In this document: one piece after another, positions 61,447 to 64,000 of the stretch
How the letters are laid out: each line of letters begins with the position of its first letter
Numbering within the stretch: position 1 is the stretch's first letter
From: Streptomyces sp. NBC_00341
GTDB lineage: Bacteria; Actinomycetota; Actinomycetes; Streptomycetales; Streptomycetaceae
Direction: 5' to 3'
DNA length: 64,000 nucleotides
NCBI RefSeq assembly: GCF_041435055.1
Contig: NZ_CP108002.1
Span: forward strand, 7,006,001-7,070,000
Program-made: the position numbers and the translations under genes
Notes under the pieces: generated by a model
The model's input: the letters and a program-made list of their open reading frames with translations, nothing else
Database searches by the model: none
What the model was told of the DNA's origin: nothing

Positions 61447-64000
61447 TCAGGAGATCAGCTCGATCTCCGCCAGCGTCGCCGCCTTCGTGCTCACGAGCCG
61501 GTACTTCGCGTACGCCTTCGGAGCCCGCACCGAGAAGACCCGGGTCTGCTTGTCCCAGGCGAACGACTGTCCGGACCGCTTGTCGAGGTCCTTCCAGCTG
61601 GTGCCGTCCGTCGATCCCTGCAGAACCCAGTCCGTCGGCGCCTTCGCCGCCGCTTCCGAGGTCAGCGTGTACTGGACCGCCTTCGTACCGGCGGGGGCCG
61701 GCAGCTCCACCGACTCGACCTGCGCGGAGGTCGCCGAGGTGTTGTCGAAGAGGGCGCCCGCGCCCTTCAGGGCGTCCTTCTCGGGGGAGGGCACCTTGTC
61801 GTCCTTGGTGATGGAGACCGGGGCCGCGTCCTTGCCGGTGCCCCAGGCCGACGGCTTCGGACCCATGTCGAAGTCCAGCACGCCGCCCTTGGCCAGCAGG
61901 TCGTGCGGCAGCGAGGTGGAGGTCCACTTCTTGCCGTTGACCCTCAGGCCCTGGACGTAGATGTTCTTCGCGCTGTTCTTCGGCGCCCTGACGACCAGGT
62001 CGTGGCCGTTCTCCAGGTGCACCGTGGTCTTGGTGAACAGCGGGGAGCCGATCGCGTACTCGCCGCTGCCCATGACCAGCGGGTAGAAGCCGAGCGAGGA
62101 GAAGAGGAACCAGGCCGACTGCTCGCCGTTGTCCTCGTCGCCGTGGTAGCCCTGGCCGATCTCGCTGCCCGTGTACAGGCGGCCGAGGACCTCGCGGACC
62201 TTCTCCTGCGTCTTGTACGGCTCGGAGGCCGCGTCGTACATGTACGTGACGTGGTGCGCCACCTGGTTGCTGTGGCCGTACTGGCCCATCCGCACGTCAC
62301 GGGCCTCCGTCATCTCGTGGATGACGCCGCCGTAGCTGCCGACGAACTCCGGGCCCGCCGTCTCCGGGGTGGCGAAGTACGTGTCCAGCTTCTTGCCCAG
62401 GGCGTTCCGGCCGCCGTACAGGTTGGCCAGGCCCTTGCTGTCCTGCGGGGCGGTGAAGGCGTAGCCCCAGCCGTTGGTCTCCGTGTAGTCGTAGCCCCAC
62501 ACGCGCGGGTCGTACTGGTCGGACGGCAGCCGCCAGTCACCCTTGGCGTCCTTGCCCTGGAAGAAGCCGGCCTTGTCGTCGAACAGCTCGACGTAGTTGC
62601 GGGCCCGGTTCATGAAGTACTCGGACTCGTCCTTGTAGCGCTGCTTGTGCGTCTTCTTGTAGAGCGCCTGGCCCATCTGCGCGATGCCGTAGTCGTTGAC
62701 GTAACCCTCCATCGACCAGGACATGCCCTCGTGGGTCGTGGTGTCGGCGTACCCGACGAACGGGGACGTCTCCATGCCCTTGCGGCCGACGCCCGAGGAC
62801 GGCGGGACCACCGTGGCGTTCTTCAGGGCCGCGTCGTACGCCGCCTCCGCGTCGAACTTCACGCCCTTGACGTAGGCGTCCGCGAACGCCACGTCCGAGG
62901 AGGTGCCGGTCATCAGGTCCGAGTAGCCGGGCGAGGACCAGCGGGAGATCCAGCCGCCGTCCTTGTACTGCTGGACGAAGCCGTCCACCATCTCGCCGGC
63001 CTTCTTCGGGGTGAGGAAGGAGTACGCCGGCCACGTCGTCCGGTAGGTGTCCCAGAAGCCGTTGTTGACGTACACCTTGCCGTCGACGATCTTGGCGCCC
63101 GTGTGGGTCGGGGTGTCCGAGCCGACCTGCGGCGAGAACGGCGAGGCGTACTTGTCCTTACCGCCGACCTTCTCGAAGCCCGAGTTCGGGTAGAGGTAGA
63201 GCCGGTACATGCTGGAGTACAGCGTGGTCAGCTGGTCGGCGCTCGCGCCCTCCACCTCGACCTTGCCCAGCAGGTCGTCCCAGGCGTCCTGGGCCTTGTT
63301 CTCGACCCGGTCGAAGGAGCGCGAGGCGGGGATCTCCGCGGCCAGGTTCTGCTTCGCCTGGTCGATGCTGATCAGCGAGGTGGCGAGGCGCAGGTTGACG
63401 GTGCGGTCCTTGCCCGCGTCGAAGCGCAGGTAGCCGGTCACATCGTCACCGCCGCCGCCGGACAGCTTGCCGCTGCCGGTGACGGGGGCGTCGAAGGTGC
63501 CGTAGACGAAGAGCCGGGTGGCGCCCGTCGAACCGCCGCTCTTCACGTCGGAGAACCCGGTGAAGGAGCTGGTCTTCGGGTCGAGGGTGAGCCCGCCGTC
63601 GTTGGAGACGTTGTCGAAGACCATGCTCGCGTCCTTGCCCGGATACGTGAACCGCATCCGCGCCGCGTGGTCGGTCGGCGTCATCTCGGCCTTGAGGCCG
63701 TTCTCGAACGTGACCCCGTAGTAGTGGGGCCTCGCCGTCTCGTTCTCGTGCTTGAACGGCAGCGCGCGTGCCTCGCGGGAGGCGTCCGGGGTGCCGGAGG
63801 CCGCAGAGGGCATCAGCTGGAAGGTCTGCCGGTCGCCCATCCAGGGGCTCGGCTCATGACTCGCGCTGAGGGCCTGCATGGTGGGCAGGTTGTCCGCGTT
63901 GTTGCCCGAGGCGTAGTCGTACAGCCAGCTCGTCGATCCGGCGTTGGTCACCGGGGTCCAGAAGTTGAAACCGTTGGGGACGGCGGTGGCGGGGAAGTTG
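61447..64000 (-). CDS. GH92 alpha-1,2-mannosidase with C-terminal F5/8-type domain, 5' truncated by window edge
   Basis: The frame is open to the right edge, so the N-terminus is missing; at least 850 residues are visible. GH92 features: GFWDTYRTTWPAYSFLTP, SWSMEGYVNDYGIAQMG, and the catalytic/calcium block GYHGDEDNGEQSAWFLFSS. These are calcium-dependent exo-mannosidases acting on alpha-mannans and N-glycans. After about residue 700 of the visible part a linker (DKVPSPEKDALKGAGALFD) leads to a discoidin-like carbohydrate-binding domain (QYTLTSEAAAKAPTDWVLQGSTDG). A secreted enzyme is expected. Followed by a terminator. Confidence 0.92.
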   Translation of the reverse strand, partial: NFPATAVPNGFNFWTPVTNAGSTSWLYDYASGNNADNLPTMQALSASHEPSPWMGDRQTFQLMPSAASGTPDASREARALPFKHENETARPHYYGVTFENGLKAEMTPTDHAARMRFTYPGKDASMVFDNVSNDGGLTLDPKTSSFTGFSDVKSGGSTGATRLFVYGTFDAPVTGSGKLSGGGGDDVTGYLRFDAGKDRTVNLRLATSLISIDQAKQNLAAEIPASRSFDRVENKAQDAWDDLLGKVEVEGASADQLTTLYSSMYRLYLYPNSGFEKVGGKDKYASPFSPQVGSDTPTHTGAKIVDGKVYVNNGFWDTYRTTWPAYSFLTPKKAGEMVDGFVQQYKDGGWISRWSSPGYSDLMTGTSSDVAFADAYVKGVKFDAEAAYDAALKNATVVPPSSGVGRKGMETSPFVGYADTTTHEGMSWSMEGYVNDYGIAQMGQALYKKTHKQRYKDESEYFMNRARNYVELFDDKAGFFQGKDAKGDWRLPSDQYDPRVWGYDYTETNGWGYAFTAPQDSKGLANLYGGRNALGKKLDTYFATPETAGPEFVGSYGGVIHEMTEARDVRMGQYGHSNQVAHHVTYMYDAASEPYKTQEKVREVLGRLYTGSEIGQGYHGDEDNGEQSAWFLFSSLGFYPLVMGSGEYAIGSPLFTKTTVHLENGHDLVVRAPKNSAKNIYVQGLRVNGKKWTSTSLPHDLLAKGGVLDFDMGPKPSAWGTGKDAAPVSITKDDKVPSPEKDALKGAGALFDNTSATSAQVESVELPAPAGTKAVQYTLTSEAAAKAPTDWVLQGSTDGTSWKDLDKRSGQSFAWDKQTRVFSVRAPKAYAKYRLVSTKAATLAEIELIS

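Overview
The window is high-GC actinobacterial DNA, almost certainly Streptomyces: third codon positions are strongly G/C, GTG and TTG starts are common, and ATGA/GTGA start-stop overlaps are frequent. One core anchor is recognisable, a MurA paralogue carrying an N-terminal XRE helix-turn-helix (30757-32286) followed at 40319 by the 904-aa aconitase. This matches the murA2/aconitase neighbourhood of the S. coelicolor chromosome (SCO5998/SCO5999, from memory). No tRNA, rRNA, CRISPR, integrase or transposase was seen.

Region A (1-9282) is an unusual co-directional cluster centred on a 53-residue ORF (1781-1942) that looks like a RiPP precursor or peptide scaffold: Thr/Pro-rich N-terminus, amphipathic middle, C-terminal Cys-X2-Cys tail. 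Around it lie an NDK-like protein cut by the window edge, a calcineurin-like phosphoesterase, an alkaline-phosphatase-superfamily phosphodiesterase, a PP-loop ATPase with an N-terminal beta-grasp domain, a methyltransferase-aminotransferase fusion, an M28 metallopeptidase and a FemAB/GNAT-type acyltransferase. The last four overlap start-to-stop. I recognise no known RiPP class here; this is the best candidate for an undescribed system.

Region B (about 9355-30773) is a 21.4-kb catabolic island. It is flanked by a perfect 17-bp direct repeat that coincides with the last codons and stop of the MurA-like gene. Inside each repeat lies a 31-bp box (27/31 identical), and a terminator-like hairpin is duplicated beside each core. 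This is the layout of attL/attR of an element inserted at a gene 3' end, yet no recombinase is present. Cargo: a HisD-like dehydrogenase/SDR pair under a LacI regulator; a ring-cleavage operon (FAH-type hydrolase, extradiol dioxygenase, MhpA-type hydroxylase, 3-oxoacid CoA-transferase A/B, aromatic-acid MFS porter) divergent from a GntR regulator; and a second module (IclR, second hydroxylase, gamma-resorcylate-decarboxylase-like amidohydrolase, aldehyde dehydrogenase, TetR, NTF2-like protein, alpha/beta hydrolase, aryl-alcohol-type dehydrogenase).

Region C (30757-45053) is chromosomal: MurA2, a MOSC protein, a short AraC-type HTH protein, a VOC protein, a methyltransferase, an MMPL exporter with a divergent TetR repressor, a secreted hydrolase, a membrane-anchored glutaredoxin, aconitase with a structured promoter, and two tandem paralogous secreted FG-GAP/VCBS proteins.

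Region D (45248-53533) is a sugar locus: an alpha-xylosidase (GH31) divergent from xylA, lipoprotein, two permeases and a GH1 beta-glucosidase, with a perfect LacI-type operator between. Together these fit uptake and complete breakdown of xyloglucan-type oligosaccharides. Region E (53554-64000) is a mixed set: SDR, small conserved protein, universal stress protein translationally coupled to a class III nucleotidyl cyclase, lipocalin-like protein, MFS exporter divergent from a WYL regulator, VOC protein, histidine phosphatase, a small gene with an apparent one-base frameshift, an orphan 34-bp palindrome with a CebR-type core, and a GH92 alpha-mannosidase running off the right edge.
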